Shown here in pieces: positions 52,221 to 61,634 of a stretch of DNA of 64,000 nt (position 1 is the stretch's first letter; each line of letters begins with the position of its first letter). Source of the DNA: Myxococcota bacterium (GTDB taxonomy: Bacteria > Myxococcota_A > UBA9160 > SMWR01); the NCBI GenBank assembly GCA_022447545.1, contig JAKVBI010000001.1, positions 146,486 through 210,485 on the forward strand. Reading direction: 5' to 3'. Under the pieces are notes generated by a model. It saw nothing but the letters and a program-made list of their open reading frames with translations, was not told the DNA's origin and ran no database searches. The position numbers and the translations under genes were made by a program.

Positions 52221-53709
52221 GTTGCATCTTGACGCCATTCCGCGCCGCATTGGAAGGCCGGGAGAGGAGGGGCGGAGCCGCGAAAGTTCCGAGGTGGCCG
52301 GCATTCTGAAGGGAAGCCCGAACATTCTCGGTGCTCACGGGAGCCGTGGACTGGAACGACCCGGCCTTGGCGGCCACCACGGCCCTCGGCAGGGGGATGA
52401 GCACGAAGGCAGCCACTGAAGCCCACGCTCCGGCCCAGCGCCATCGAGCCGTCCTCGAATGGGACCACGCGCCTGCCAGCAGGGGACCCGCCATCAACAG
52501 AAACAGCGGAAGCAGCGGCACCAGATATCTCGGAACCGCGACGGAGACCACGTGCGCAGCATTCACGAAAAGGATCGCCAGCACCACCAAGCCCTTGAAC
52601 CACCCACCGGGTACCAACCACAGACCCAAGATTCCCGGAATCATCGTCGCAAAGAAACCCACAAGGGTTGTTGCGACCAGCAGCCACGCACCCGCGGTGG
52701 ACAGGCGAATCCACCCCTTCTCCAGCGCCTGGAGTTCCTGGTCCACCACGGAGTACAACATCGAAGAGTTGCGAACCAACTTCTTGAACAGCCACCAGGG
52801 CTGATCGTCGGCGATGCGCCGCAGCGCCAGTCCTCGCAGGTACGCCTGGGCCTCCTCTCGGGGCATCGCACGGACCTTCTCGTTGAGCGCTTCCCTCTGA
52901 GCTTTGGGGTTCTGCCCCAGGAACCAGCGATCCGGGGGATAGAGGTTGCCATCGGCCAGAGGCCGCCAGTGGTTGGTCGAGATCAGCACGAATTTTCCCA
53001 GGGTGACCTGATTGCGCAGCGTCCAGGGACCGACGGTGAGGACCATTCCCAACAACAGCGACGCGATGGCCGGGCCCGCGACCCGCCAACGCCACCCGGC
53101 CCGAGCCCACAGCCAGCCGACCATCACGGGACCGAAGTAGATCCAGATCTCTCGGGTCAGTGCCAACAGCCCCAGCATCAGCCCAGCGGCAAACAGGTAG
53201 CGGCGTTGTTCGCTGCGATCGAAGATGTCCAGAAACCAGAAGAACCCCGTCACGAGCACGACGGCCAGAGATTCGGACCAGAGGAAATGGCTGAAGTGGA
53301 GCAGTGGCGGGCAGAGTGCACACGCGAGCCCGGATCCGATCCCGGCCCGCAACCCGAAGCGGCGGAGACAAACCTGGAACGCGAAGGCTACGGGAAGCAA
53401 CGACAAGGCGATCTGCACCGCGCGCAGTACATCGAGGTCCATGGAGAACCGGAAGACCTGGGCGATGAAGAACGCGTAGAGGGGGGGCCGAAATGCACCG
53501 GGGTGGCCGAAACCCCGGGCGATGGATTCCCCAACGTGGGTGTAGTAGCGCTCGTCGTAGACAGGGGCCTGAACATCGCGGAACACCCAGGCAGCCAGAC
53601 AGCGCGCCAGCAGCGCCACTCCCAGCACGACCCAGAGCCACCTTCGGGCCTCTGAGCCCTCCGTGGACGCCCTGGGAAGCTCGGACATGGCGGTGAGCGT
53701 AGGGTTCAC
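52204..53709 (-). CDS. Membrane glycosyltransferase, family 39/GT-C type
   Basis: 501 residues with a membrane helix near residue 25, the first periplasmic loop PVYDERYYTHVGESIARGFG with the Asp-Glu pair typical of GT-C enzymes (ArnT, PMT), and about eleven further helices. ISTNHWRPLADGNLYPP is the second characteristic segment. It probably moves a sugar from a polyprenyl carrier to a lipid or polymer. The start is GTG at 53709 with GGAG ten bases upstream; ATG at 53688 is the other choice. First gene of the mutM-rqcH set. Confidence 0.82.
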   Translation of the reverse strand: MNPTLTAMSELPRASTEGSEARRWLWVVLGVALLARCLAAWVFRDVQAPVYDERYYTHVGESIARGFGHPGAFRPPLYAFFIAQVFRFSMDLDVLRAVQIALSLLPVAFAFQVCLRRFGLRAGIGSGLACALCPPLLHFSHFLWSESLAVVLVTGFFWFLDIFDRSEQRRYLFAAGLMLGLLALTREIWIYFGPVMVGWLWARAGWRWRVAGPAIASLLLGMVLTVGPWTLRNQVTLGKFVLISTNHWRPLADGNLYPPDRWFLGQNPKAQREALNEKVRAMPREEAQAYLRGLALRRIADDQPWWLFKKLVRNSSMLYSVVDQELQALEKGWIRLSTAGAWLLVATTLVGFFATMIPGILGLWLVPGGWFKGLVVLAILFVNAAHVVSVAVPRYLVPLLPLFLLMAGPLLAGAWSHSRTARWRWAGAWASVAAFVLIPLPRAVVAAKAGSFQSTAPVSTENVRASLQNAGHLGTFAAPPLLSRPSNAARNGVKMQRARAT

Positions 53710-53847
53710 GAGCAGACTGCTCCAGGCCCATCGGGTCGGGACGATCCACCCGGGGTCTCAGACGGCTCGGAAATGCGGGGCCCAGGGGGAAAAATCGAGG
53801 TCCCCGGGGGAAGGCATTCAAGAAAGTCGGGGGGCTCCTCGATAATC

Positions 53848-55617
53848 ATGGATGGAACTTCGGAAGGATTTGAAGTGGCAAACTATTTGACCCCGGCCAT
53901 GTCCCTCTACCTCGACCAGCTGGTCGATTGGCCCCAGATTTTGAAATTATGGCGCGGCGATGAAGTCGACGTCGAAGGCGAAGTCGGCGCCTTTCGCAGC
54001 GTGCTCGAGACCGCAGCGTCTCTCGTCGAGGGCTTCCAAGACGAAGCACGGCGGCACTGGGCCGACGAGGCCGAATTGACGGCGGACGGGGGTGCCGTTT
54101 CGCCACCCCATATCTGCGCCGCCTACGAAAGACTGCGAGAATCCGGACTGGTCAGCCTGTCGGTCTCGGAGTGCTACGGAGGCTTTGGACTCCCAACGCT
54201 GGTCAACGGACTTTTTCTCGAAATGGTGTCCCGCGCAGACCCGAGCCTGATGATGGTCGTGGGACTCCAGACGGGAGCCGCTGCAGACATTGAGAAGTAC
54301 GGCAGCGAAGAGATCAAACAAGCGGTGCTCCCTCGCTTCACTTCGGGAGAGTTCCAGGGCTGCATGGACCTCACGGAGCCTCAGGCCGGAAGTGATCTCG
54401 GGGGCATCCAGACCCGTTCCACGGACCTGGGTGGAGACCGAGTACGCGTGGACGGTCAGAAGATCTACATCTCCAACGGTGGCGCCGAAGTTCACCTCGT
54501 GTTGGCACGTGATGACGATTCCTATGAAGAATCGAAGGGAACCACCAATGGCTTGTCACTGATCATGGTCAAGCGCCATCGCGACGACGGAACCCTCAAC
54601 GGGCTCCGTGTGACCCGACTCGAACGCAAACTCGGCATCCACGGATCTGCGACCTGTGAGGTCTTGTTCGAAGGCGCCGAGGGAGTTCGCCTCGGGGCCA
54701 AGGGGCACGGATTTCGAGCCATGCTCGATTTGATGAACAATGCGCGTCTCGGAGTCGCGTCCCAGGCCTTGGGGCTCGCCGAGGCAGCACTTCACGATGC
54801 CGTCGTCTATGCACAGCAACGTGAACAGTTCGGAAAGCCCATCGCCGAACAGCCCATGGTACGCAGCATCCTGGCCAAGATGTCCGTCAACGCCGAGGCG
54901 GTCCGAGCCCTGCTCTACCGCACCTACAAACTGGTGGATCTCAATCTCGCGCGTGAAGCAGCACTGAAGCGGACCGACCTATCTGAAATGGAGCGGGTCG
55001 AAATCCAGGAAGAACTCGAGCGTGACAGCACCCGTGTGCGTCTACTGACACCGCTTTGCAAGTACTTCGCGACCGAGGTCTGCGACGACCTGACTCGCGA
55101 CGCCATGCAGGTGCTCGGTGGCATCGGTTACACAATGGATTCCGATGTCGCCAAACTCCACGCAGACAGCCTGATCATGACCGTCTATGAGGGAACGAGT
55201 GAGATCCAGGCCTCCTTCGCACTTCGCGAAATCGGCAAAGGCGCGCTCAACGTGATGTTCGATCACGTCCGCGGCGAACTCGACGAGATCGCCGCGGATC
55301 CAACTCGAGCGGAACTGGTGGAAACCGTCAAGGAAATGTCCGAGCGAGTGGACATTGCGGCCAAGGTCCTATTCTCGGACATTCCCTACGCGCTATTGCG
55401 ATCCAAACTGATGATTCAAATGGTAATTGACGTCGTCGTGGCCACAGAGTTCCTCCACCAGGCCGCGGCCGACGAGAATCGCATCGACCTGGCAGCCGAC
55501 TGGATCCACCGTTGCGCCATGGAGTCCGAACACATGAGTAAGCGCATCGAGAGTGGCCTCGACGATCGTATCGACCGCGACATGCGATTGTTCGAATTGG
55601 CCACCACCTCGGTCTAG
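53848..55617 (+). CDS. Long acyl-CoA dehydrogenase
   Basis: 589 residues, longer than the usual 380-400. The full acyl-CoA dehydrogenase fold (about 60-480) includes CMDLTEPQAGSDLG, ARLGVASQALGLAEAAL, QREQFGKPI, the AMQVLGGIGYTMDSDVAKLHAD block and TVYEGTSEIQA with the catalytic Glu. The remaining 110 residues are a helical extension of the FadE5 or AcdA-like type. ATG at 53848; the ribosome site is weak. No CoA ligase or other beta-oxidation gene is next to it. It may act on long or branched acyl-CoAs. Confidence 0.88.
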   Translation: MDGTSEGFEVANYLTPAMSLYLDQLVDWPQILKLWRGDEVDVEGEVGAFRSVLETAASLVEGFQDEARRHWADEAELTADGGAVSPPHICAAYERLRESGLVSLSVSECYGGFGLPTLVNGLFLEMVSRADPSLMMVVGLQTGAAADIEKYGSEEIKQAVLPRFTSGEFQGCMDLTEPQAGSDLGGIQTRSTDLGGDRVRVDGQKIYISNGGAEVHLVLARDDDSYEESKGTTNGLSLIMVKRHRDDGTLNGLRVTRLERKLGIHGSATCEVLFEGAEGVRLGAKGHGFRAMLDLMNNARLGVASQALGLAEAALHDAVVYAQQREQFGKPIAEQPMVRSILAKMSVNAEAVRALLYRTYKLVDLNLAREAALKRTDLSEMERVEIQEELERDSTRVRLLTPLCKYFATEVCDDLTRDAMQVLGGIGYTMDSDVAKLHADSLIMTVYEGTSEIQASFALREIGKGALNVMFDHVRGELDEIAADPTRAELVETVKEMSERVDIAAKVLFSDIPYALLRSKLMIQMVIDVVVATEFLHQAAADENRIDLAADWIHRCAMESEHMSKRIESGLDDRIDRDMRLFELATTSV

Positions 55618-55716
55618 ACAGCCAGTCTCTACGCGATCGCGCACACCCACGGTTCCGACCGAATCGTACAGACGAGGCTGGCAACCGCTCGGGGATTCTG
55701 AGAGCCTAGGAAGTCT

Positions 55717-56610
55717 GTGAAGATCAGGATCCTAGGTTCGTGTGCTGGCGGTGGGCTCCCGCAGTGGAACTGCGGCGGCGAGTACTCGGTACGTGCGCGT
55801 GCCGATGACCCGGCAGTGCCCTCCCGCACCCAACCTTCTCTGGCCGTATCTGCCGACGGAGAACGCTGGTGCGTGATCAATGCCAGCCCGGACATCCGCC
55901 AGCAGATGACCGCGTTCCCACCCCTACATCCCGAGCAGGGAACCCGGGATGTGCCTCTCGACACCGTGCTGTTGACCAGCGCTGAACTCGACCACGCCAT
56001 GGGGTTGCTGATACTCCGCGAAGCGCTCTCCTATCGCATCCTCTCGACTCCCTGGGTTCGGGCCTCGATCCTGGAGCACAACTCGGCCTTTCGCCTTCTG
56101 GAATCTGTCTGGGAGCCCATCGAGGTGGGCAAGCCCCTGAACCTCGACTCGACTGGGCGTCTTCAGGCCAGGTTGTTCCCCGTCGCGCCCAAAATCCCCC
56201 CCTATCTGCGAGGCATCGCATCCGCGGCCAGCGACACGACGGTCGGACTTCGGCTTACCGACACCTCCACTGGGCGGCGCTTGGTGTTCGTCCCGGGTAT
56301 GAAGAGCCTCACCACCGAGATCCTGAAGGAACTCGAGCAGGCCGATTGCCGCATCGTCGATGGCACCTTTTCCACCGCCGACGAACTGCTGGCCATGCGA
56401 CCCGGTGCACCCGATGCAGTGGCCATGGGCCACATGCCCATCCTGGGAAGCGAGGGAAGCCTCGAGGCCCTTCAATCCATGGAGGGACGCTCTCTGTACA
56501 TCCACATGAACAACACGAATCCCATCCTTGATTCGCATTCCGAGGCCACGGCTGCAGTTCGAGCCGCGGGTGTGGAGATCGCGCAGGATGGGATGGAGTT
56601 CGAGCTTTGA
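55717..56610 (+). CDS. pqqB: PQQ biosynthesis protein B (PqqB)
   Basis: 297 residues, normal length. The N-terminal MKIRILGSCAGGGLPQWNC is the family signature, and PSRTQPSLAVSADG, INASPDIRQQ and VDGTFSTADEL follow. The metallo-beta-lactamase fold is retained with ELDHAMGLLILREA (metal region). It is proposed to hydroxylate the Glu-Tyr moiety of the precursor. GTG at 55717 has AGGAAG just upstream. First gene of pqqB-CD-E. Confidence 0.95.
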   Translation: MKIRILGSCAGGGLPQWNCGGEYSVRARADDPAVPSRTQPSLAVSADGERWCVINASPDIRQQMTAFPPLHPEQGTRDVPLDTVLLTSAELDHAMGLLILREALSYRILSTPWVRASILEHNSAFRLLESVWEPIEVGKPLNLDSTGRLQARLFPVAPKIPPYLRGIASAASDTTVGLRLTDTSTGRRLVFVPGMKSLTTEILKELEQADCRIVDGTFSTADELLAMRPGAPDAVAMGHMPILGSEGSLEALQSMEGRSLYIHMNNTNPILDSHSEATAAVRAAGVEIAQDGMEFEL

Positions 56611-57542
56611 GTTGGAACGCGGAAGAGTTCGAAAGCCGCCTGCGACGAGTGGGGGAAGAGCGCTATCACCACTTGCACCCCTTCAATCTGAGAATGCACG
56701 ATGGCACCCTCACCCGCGCCGAAATCCAAATCTGGGTGCGAAACCGCTACTACTACCAGACCCGCATCCCCATCAAGGATGGGTTGATTCTGGCAAAGGC
56801 GCAGGATCCGGATTTTCGACGAGAGTGGATCCAGCGCATCTACGATCACGACGGCCATCGCGCCGGCGAAGGGGGTCTCGAACTCTGGCTCGCCCTGGGC
56901 GAAGCCGTTGGACTCGATCGAGCCGATGTCGCGAGCCTCGTGGAAATCCTTCCTGGAGTGCGTCGCGCCTGCGACGACTACGTGGAATTCGTCGACTCCC
57001 ACGATCTTCTCGAGTCCGTGGCCTCGTCCCTCACCGAAATGTTCGCCGGCGACATCATGACCACGCGCATCGCCGCCTTCGAACAGCACTATCCATGGGT
57101 GCGCACCGAAGGGCTGGAGTACTTCCGCACCCGCACGGTTCAAGCGCCGCGAGACGCCTCCCAGGGCCTGGCCTTCGTGGTCGAACACGCTCGGACCGCC
57201 GAGGATCAGAAGCGCTGTGTGGCCGCCCTGGAACGTAAGTGCCAGATCCTCTGGAACCTGCTGGACGGCGTCGAGGCCAGTTCCGCCCACCCCCAACTTT
57301 CGCCCCACGCGATCTGGAGGGAGGACCCTCAGGAGGGCACACTGGTCGTTCTGCCGGAACGAGCGGTCAAGATCAACCCGACAGGACGCGAAATCCTGAA
57401 CCTTTGCGATGGAACGCGCAGTTCCCTCGACGTCACCGCAATTCTGAAAGAGCGTCACCCCGAGATCTCCGGCATCGGTTCGGACATCCATGACTTCTTG
57501 GATGAAATGCGCCGCCTCGGCGTGACCCAGTACGCGAAATGA
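56607..57542 (+). CDS. pqqCD: PqqC-PqqD fusion protein
   Basis: 311 residues. Residues 1-225 are PqqC, the oxidase that closes and oxidises the final PQQ ring (HPFNLRMHDGTLTRAEIQIW, VRNRYYYQTRIPIKDG). Residues 226-311 are PqqD, the peptide chaperone that holds PqqA for PqqE (INPTGREILNLCDGTRS, VTAILKER). The fused form occurs in other bacteria. The start is TTG at 56607, overlapping the pqqB stop (TTGA), and the stop overlaps the pqqE start (ATGA). Confidence 0.93.
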   Translation: MSWNAEEFESRLRRVGEERYHHLHPFNLRMHDGTLTRAEIQIWVRNRYYYQTRIPIKDGLILAKAQDPDFRREWIQRIYDHDGHRAGEGGLELWLALGEAVGLDRADVASLVEILPGVRRACDDYVEFVDSHDLLESVASSLTEMFAGDIMTTRIAAFEQHYPWVRTEGLEYFRTRTVQAPRDASQGLAFVVEHARTAEDQKRCVAALERKCQILWNLLDGVEASSAHPQLSPHAIWREDPQEGTLVVLPERAVKINPTGREILNLCDGTRSSLDVTAILKERHPEISGIGSDIHDFLDEMRRLGVTQYAK

Positions 57543-58633
57543 ACGTCCCTCGCCCCTTCAATCTGGTCGCCGAGCTCACCTACCGCTGCCCGCTGCGCTG
57601 CGTGTACTGCTCGAATCCCATCGAGTACTCGGAGTTCCGAGAGGACCTTGACGCGCCGACGTGGACGCGTGTTTTCAGCGAAGCCGCGGACCTCGGTGTC
57701 CTTCACGTGGGCCTCACCGGAGGTGAACCGAGCCTGCGCGAAGACCTCGAAGAGATCGTGCAGGGCGCGGCGTCGGCACAGCTGTATCCGCATCTCGTCA
57801 CCGCGGGCAATACCTTGTCGGCGGAGAGATTGGCCGCCCTGTGTGATGAGGGGCTAAAGAGCGTTCAGCTCTCGATCCAGGACTCTCAACGGGAGGCCTC
57901 GGATCGCATCGCAGGCGTCACGGCCTTCGACGAGAAACTGCGCTTTGCCCAGGCCGTCAAGGAACTGGGGCTGCCCCTTTCCCTCAACGTTCCCCTCCAC
58001 CGCGACAACCTCTCGCGGGTGGAGGAATTGATCAGCCTGGCCCACTCCCTGGGCGCCCACCGCATCGAGTTGGCGAACACCCAGTACCACGGTTGGGCGC
58101 TGCTGAACCGGGGCGCGCTGCTCCCCTCGAAGTCCCAATTGCGAGCCGCCGACACAGCCGTAGCCGAAGGGCGCCGCCGCTTTCCCGACCTCGAGATCCT
58201 TTTCGTTTTGCCCGACTACTACTCGGACCGGCCGAAGCCCTGCATGGGCGGATGGGCCCAGAAGAACATCGTGATTCCTCCCCATGGCGTCGTCCTGCCC
58301 TGCCATGCCGCCGGCGAGATCACAGGACTGGAATTCTGGAAGGTCACGGAACACAGCCTGGCGGATTGCTGGGCGCGATCTCCCGGCATGAATGCCTATC
58401 GCGGACAGGCCTGGCTCCCGGAGCCATGCCGAAGCTGTCCAGACCGCGAGCGGGACTTCGGCGGATGCCGCTGTCAGGCGTTTGCACTGACGGGCGACTC
58501 CGGGGCCACGGATCCCGCCTGCTCGCTCTCACCGCAACACGAAATCGTCCTCGAAGCGCGGCGCCTCGCCGAGTCCGAGCAAGATCGCACGCTGATCCAT
58601 CGGGGCCCGTCGCGCGTGGCTACCGGTAGTTGA
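57539..58633 (+). CDS. pqqE: PqqE radical SAM peptide cross-linking enzyme
   Basis: Forms the Glu-Tyr carbon-carbon link in PqqA. The 364 residues have CPLRCVYCSNP, the radical SAM Cx3Cx2C cluster, at about 18-26, GLTGGEPSLREDL for SAM, and the SPASM domain with Cys residues in CMGGWAQKN, LPCHAAGE, CRSCPDRERDFGGCRC and DPACSL. ATG at 57539. Its 3' end overlaps the convergent M50 protease gene by 14 bases. Confidence 0.95.
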   Translation: MNVPRPFNLVAELTYRCPLRCVYCSNPIEYSEFREDLDAPTWTRVFSEAADLGVLHVGLTGGEPSLREDLEEIVQGAASAQLYPHLVTAGNTLSAERLAALCDEGLKSVQLSIQDSQREASDRIAGVTAFDEKLRFAQAVKELGLPLSLNVPLHRDNLSRVEELISLAHSLGAHRIELANTQYHGWALLNRGALLPSKSQLRAADTAVAEGRRRFPDLEILFVLPDYYSDRPKPCMGGWAQKNIVIPPHGVVLPCHAAGEITGLEFWKVTEHSLADCWARSPGMNAYRGQAWLPEPCRSCPDRERDFGGCRCQAFALTGDSGATDPACSLSPQHEIVLEARRLAESEQDRTLIHRGPSRVATGS

Positions 58634-59321
58634 ACTCGGGATACAGCAGATTCACGGCTGCACGCTGAACAGGGCCGAACAACGGTCCAATCAGAAACCA
58701 GGCCGCGATGATTCCCAGCATGGACAGCGATGGGCGGTTGACGAAGGCCGCGAAACGGCGTGCGGTGTTTTCGCCCACGAAAGCCCCCACCGCAGCGCTC
58801 CCGTCCAGCGGCGGCAGCGGGATCAGATTGAAGACAAAGAGGAGCAGATTCAGGGTGAACAGGATCGATAGGAACACAGCGATCACCGCCCAGATCCCCG
58901 TGACAGAATTCGCCACCACCACCTGGGTGAAGAGAATGACTCGGGGAGCCTCAAACACGTCGGCCATGATTCCCAGTCGAATCGCAAAACCGCTGGCCAC
59001 CACGAGCAGCAAATTGGTTCCCGGTCCCGCGAGCGCCATCCAGCCGGCGCGACGCGGATACACATAGGCCCAGCGCGGATCGTAGGGAGTGCTCGCCCAA
59101 CCGATCATCATCCCGGACATCGAAAAGGACAACAGGGGCATGAGGACCGTCCCGAAGGGCTCCCGTCGAATGTGAGGCCTGGGATCCAGAGAAACCTGGC
59201 CCGCCCAATAAGCCGTGGCATCGCCCCCACGCAGAGCCGCCCAGGCATGACCCGACTCGTGGAGGGTGAGGGAAAACAAGAGCGCCACATACCAGATCAA
59301 CCCAAACTGGATCTCTTCCAT
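58620..59321 (-). CDS. Site-2 protease family (M50) membrane metalloprotease
   Basis: 233 residues. LTLHESGHAWAAL is the HExxH zinc motif in the first helix, and NLIPLPPLDGS supplies the third ligand in a later helix. About five membrane segments, no PDZ domain: the short rhomboid-like S2P form. ATG at 59321 has GAGGAG at good spacing. It lies tail to tail with pqqE. It is not the M16-type PqqF protease. Confidence 0.9.
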   Translation of the reverse strand: MEEIQFGLIWYVALLFSLTLHESGHAWAALRGGDATAYWAGQVSLDPRPHIRREPFGTVLMPLLSFSMSGMMIGWASTPYDPRWAYVYPRRAGWMALAGPGTNLLLVVASGFAIRLGIMADVFEAPRVILFTQVVVANSVTGIWAVIAVFLSILFTLNLLLFVFNLIPLPPLDGSAAVGAFVGENTARRFAAFVNRPSLSMLGIIAAWFLIGPLFGPVQRAAVNLLYPEFNYR

Positions 59322-59428
59322 GGCGACTCCTCGCACAGTCGGGCATTGCCCTCAAACCGACGATGAACGGAATCTAGCCGCCCCCCCTCCGGATTCACCA
59401 GCCTCACGGTTCGGCTACCCTCGCACCC

Positions 59429-61618
59429 GTGACGGCCGATCTCGACACGGAAACCCAGAGACCCATCGTAGTCGCCAGCAACCGGCTGCCTTTCACCTTC
59501 GAAAGAACCGCCGAGGGCCTGCAACGTCGTCCATCTAGCGGGGGGCTCGTGACGGCCCTCGATCCGATCCTGCGCAAGAGAGGGGGGCACTGGATCGGCT
59601 GGCCCGGGATCGAGATGAAGCCCGGCGAACAGTTGCCGAGCGCCCGAGAGCCCTATTCCATCACTCCGGTCCAACTCTCGGCCGCAGAGAGCGAACGCTT
59701 CTACGAGGGCTTTTCCAACGGCACCCTATGGCCGCTCATGCACTCCATGCCCACCCGGGCTCGCTTCCATCGCGAGGACTGGGAGGTCTACGGACAGATC
59801 AATGAACGTTTCGGCGAGGTTGTCGCCCAACAGGCCCTCGACGCAGGACTCGTTTGGATCCACGACTACCAACTGATGCTCGCACCGGCCCACGTTCGAA
59901 GACTCCTTCCCGATGTCCGGCTCGCATTCTTTCTTCATATTCCCTTCCCCCCCTACGACGTGTTTCGCCTGCTCCCCTGGGACCGAGAGTTCCTGCGGGC
60001 ACTCCTGACCTGCGACCTGATCGGCTTCCACGTCCGGAGCTACGCCCACAACTTTCTGGACTGCGTGCAACGCATCCTCGGCGCGCGGGTCCGGCGCCAG
60101 GAGATGATCGTCGAATATGGCGACCGCACGACGCGGGTCGGAGCCTTCCCGTTGGGCATCGAGTTCGACACATTCGAGTCGCTGGCCATGGCAGCGCCCC
60201 GGACCGCTACCGCCGAGGCGGGTGCCACGGTTCTCGGAGTCGATCGGCTCGACTACACCAAGGGTATCCCCGAGCGGATCTATGCCTTCGAACGCCTGCT
60301 CGAAAACTACCCCGAGCACCATGAGCAGGTGGTGCTGTTCCAGATCGCCGTTCCGAGCCGATCCCAGGTCGAGGAATATCGAGAACTGAAGAGTGAGATC
60401 GACGAACTGGTGGGACGGGTCAACGGCCGCTTCGCCACAGCGACCTGGTCCCCCATCCGCTACCTCTATCGCAGCGTCACCCGCCAACAGCTCGCCGGAC
60501 TGTATCGAGACGCTCGAGTCGGTCTGATCACCCCCATTCGAGATGGCATGAATCTGGTCGCCAAGGAATTCGTGGCCTGCCAGGTGGGCGAACCGGGGGT
60601 TCTCATTCTCTCCAGCCTCGCAGGAGCCTCGGACACCATGCGGGAGGCTCTACTGGTCAACCCGTACGACATCGACGGCTCGGCGGAAGCCATCCATCGC
60701 GCTCTGACCATGGAAGAGGAAGAGCGCCGTAGTCGCGTGGTGGCACTTCGCCGACGCGAGCGCAGAGACGATCTCGACAGCTGGGTGGCATCCTTCACCA
60801 AGGCCGCCTCGGCGACACAACCCACCATCGCACCGATCACCGATAGTGACTTCGAAGGCTGGCTGAGCGACTACATGGAAGGCTACCGCCTTTCCCTCTT
60901 TCTCGATTACGACGGGACCCTGGCACCGCTTTGCGATCACCCCTCCAATGCGATCCTCTCGGACTCCGTGCACCACACTCTGAAAACCTGTGCCGAGAGG
61001 CCAGACACCGAGGTAGCCGTCGTCAGCGGAAGGTCGTTGAGCGATGTGCGAAAAATGGTCGATCTCGAGACCGTGACCCTCGCTGGAAACCACGGCCTGG
61101 AAATCGAAGGGCCCAGGTTTTCGACGTTTGTACACCAGGATCTCATCCACTACCGCGAGCGCGCGAATCAATTGGCGAGGGACCTGGAAAGCCTGGGTGT
61201 CAACGGAGCCTGGACCGAGGCCAAGGGACCTACCCTCACCTACCACTACCGCTCGGTGCCGGAAGACTCCCGCGAGCAGTTGGTGAAACAAGCGCACACG
61301 ATCATCAGCCGGGCCGGCTATCAGCCACGCGATGCTCACGCTGCCGTCGAGGCTCGGCCCCCCATCGGATGGGACAAGGGACGCGCCGTTCTTCACATTC
61401 TGCGTGAACGCTACGGACCCTCCTGGTCCGAGGAGGTTCGCGTCATCTACGTGGGCGATGACCAGACCGATGAGGACGCCTTTCGGTTCCTCGCTGGCCT
61501 CGCCCAGACCTTTCGTGTGGGCAGCGCCGACACGGCCACGGCTGCGACTCGACGACTGCCCAACGTCGCAGCCGTCCACGCCCTCTTGGATTGGCTCTCG
61601 CGACGGCCACTGACCTAG
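59429..61618 (+). CDS. otsAB: Fused trehalose-6-phosphate synthase / trehalose-6-phosphate phosphatase
   Basis: One chain of 729 residues with both trehalose enzymes. Residues 1-460 are OtsA, a GT20 retaining glycosyltransferase: VASNRLPFTF, VWIHDYQLML, GVDRLDYTKGIPERI and RDGMNLVAKEF. Residues 480-729 are OtsB, a HAD phosphatase: FLDYDGTLAPL (nucleophile near 490), VVSGRSLSD, GNHGLEIEG, WDKGRAV and YVGDDQTDEDAF. Trehalose-6-P can pass from one to the other. The start is GTG at 59429. The layout resembles fungal and plant proteins, but both active sites look intact here. Confidence 0.95.
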   Translation: MTADLDTETQRPIVVASNRLPFTFERTAEGLQRRPSSGGLVTALDPILRKRGGHWIGWPGIEMKPGEQLPSAREPYSITPVQLSAAESERFYEGFSNGTLWPLMHSMPTRARFHREDWEVYGQINERFGEVVAQQALDAGLVWIHDYQLMLAPAHVRRLLPDVRLAFFLHIPFPPYDVFRLLPWDREFLRALLTCDLIGFHVRSYAHNFLDCVQRILGARVRRQEMIVEYGDRTTRVGAFPLGIEFDTFESLAMAAPRTATAEAGATVLGVDRLDYTKGIPERIYAFERLLENYPEHHEQVVLFQIAVPSRSQVEEYRELKSEIDELVGRVNGRFATATWSPIRYLYRSVTRQQLAGLYRDARVGLITPIRDGMNLVAKEFVACQVGEPGVLILSSLAGASDTMREALLVNPYDIDGSAEAIHRALTMEEEERRSRVVALRRRERRDDLDSWVASFTKAASATQPTIAPITDSDFEGWLSDYMEGYRLSLFLDYDGTLAPLCDHPSNAILSDSVHHTLKTCAERPDTEVAVVSGRSLSDVRKMVDLETVTLAGNHGLEIEGPRFSTFVHQDLIHYRERANQLARDLESLGVNGAWTEAKGPTLTYHYRSVPEDSREQLVKQAHTIISRAGYQPRDAHAAVEARPPIGWDKGRAVLHILRERYGPSWSEEVRVIYVGDDQTDEDAFRFLAGLAQTFRVGSADTATAATRRLPNVAAVHALLDWLSRRPLT

Positions 61619-61634
61619 GGGCTTCGATACCCGC

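Noticed and set aside
52193-53821. A 542-residue alternative frame overlapping the membrane glycosyltransferase
   Set aside because: Pro/Arg/Gly-rich with no membrane segments; the other frame has the GT-C pattern.
55618-55716. A pqqA peptide before pqqB
   Set aside because: The only open short frame lacks an ExxxY core and a ribosome site.
58620-59321. The M50 protease as the missing PqqF
   Set aside because: PqqF is an M16 protease; this one has HExxH in a membrane helix and is on the other strand.
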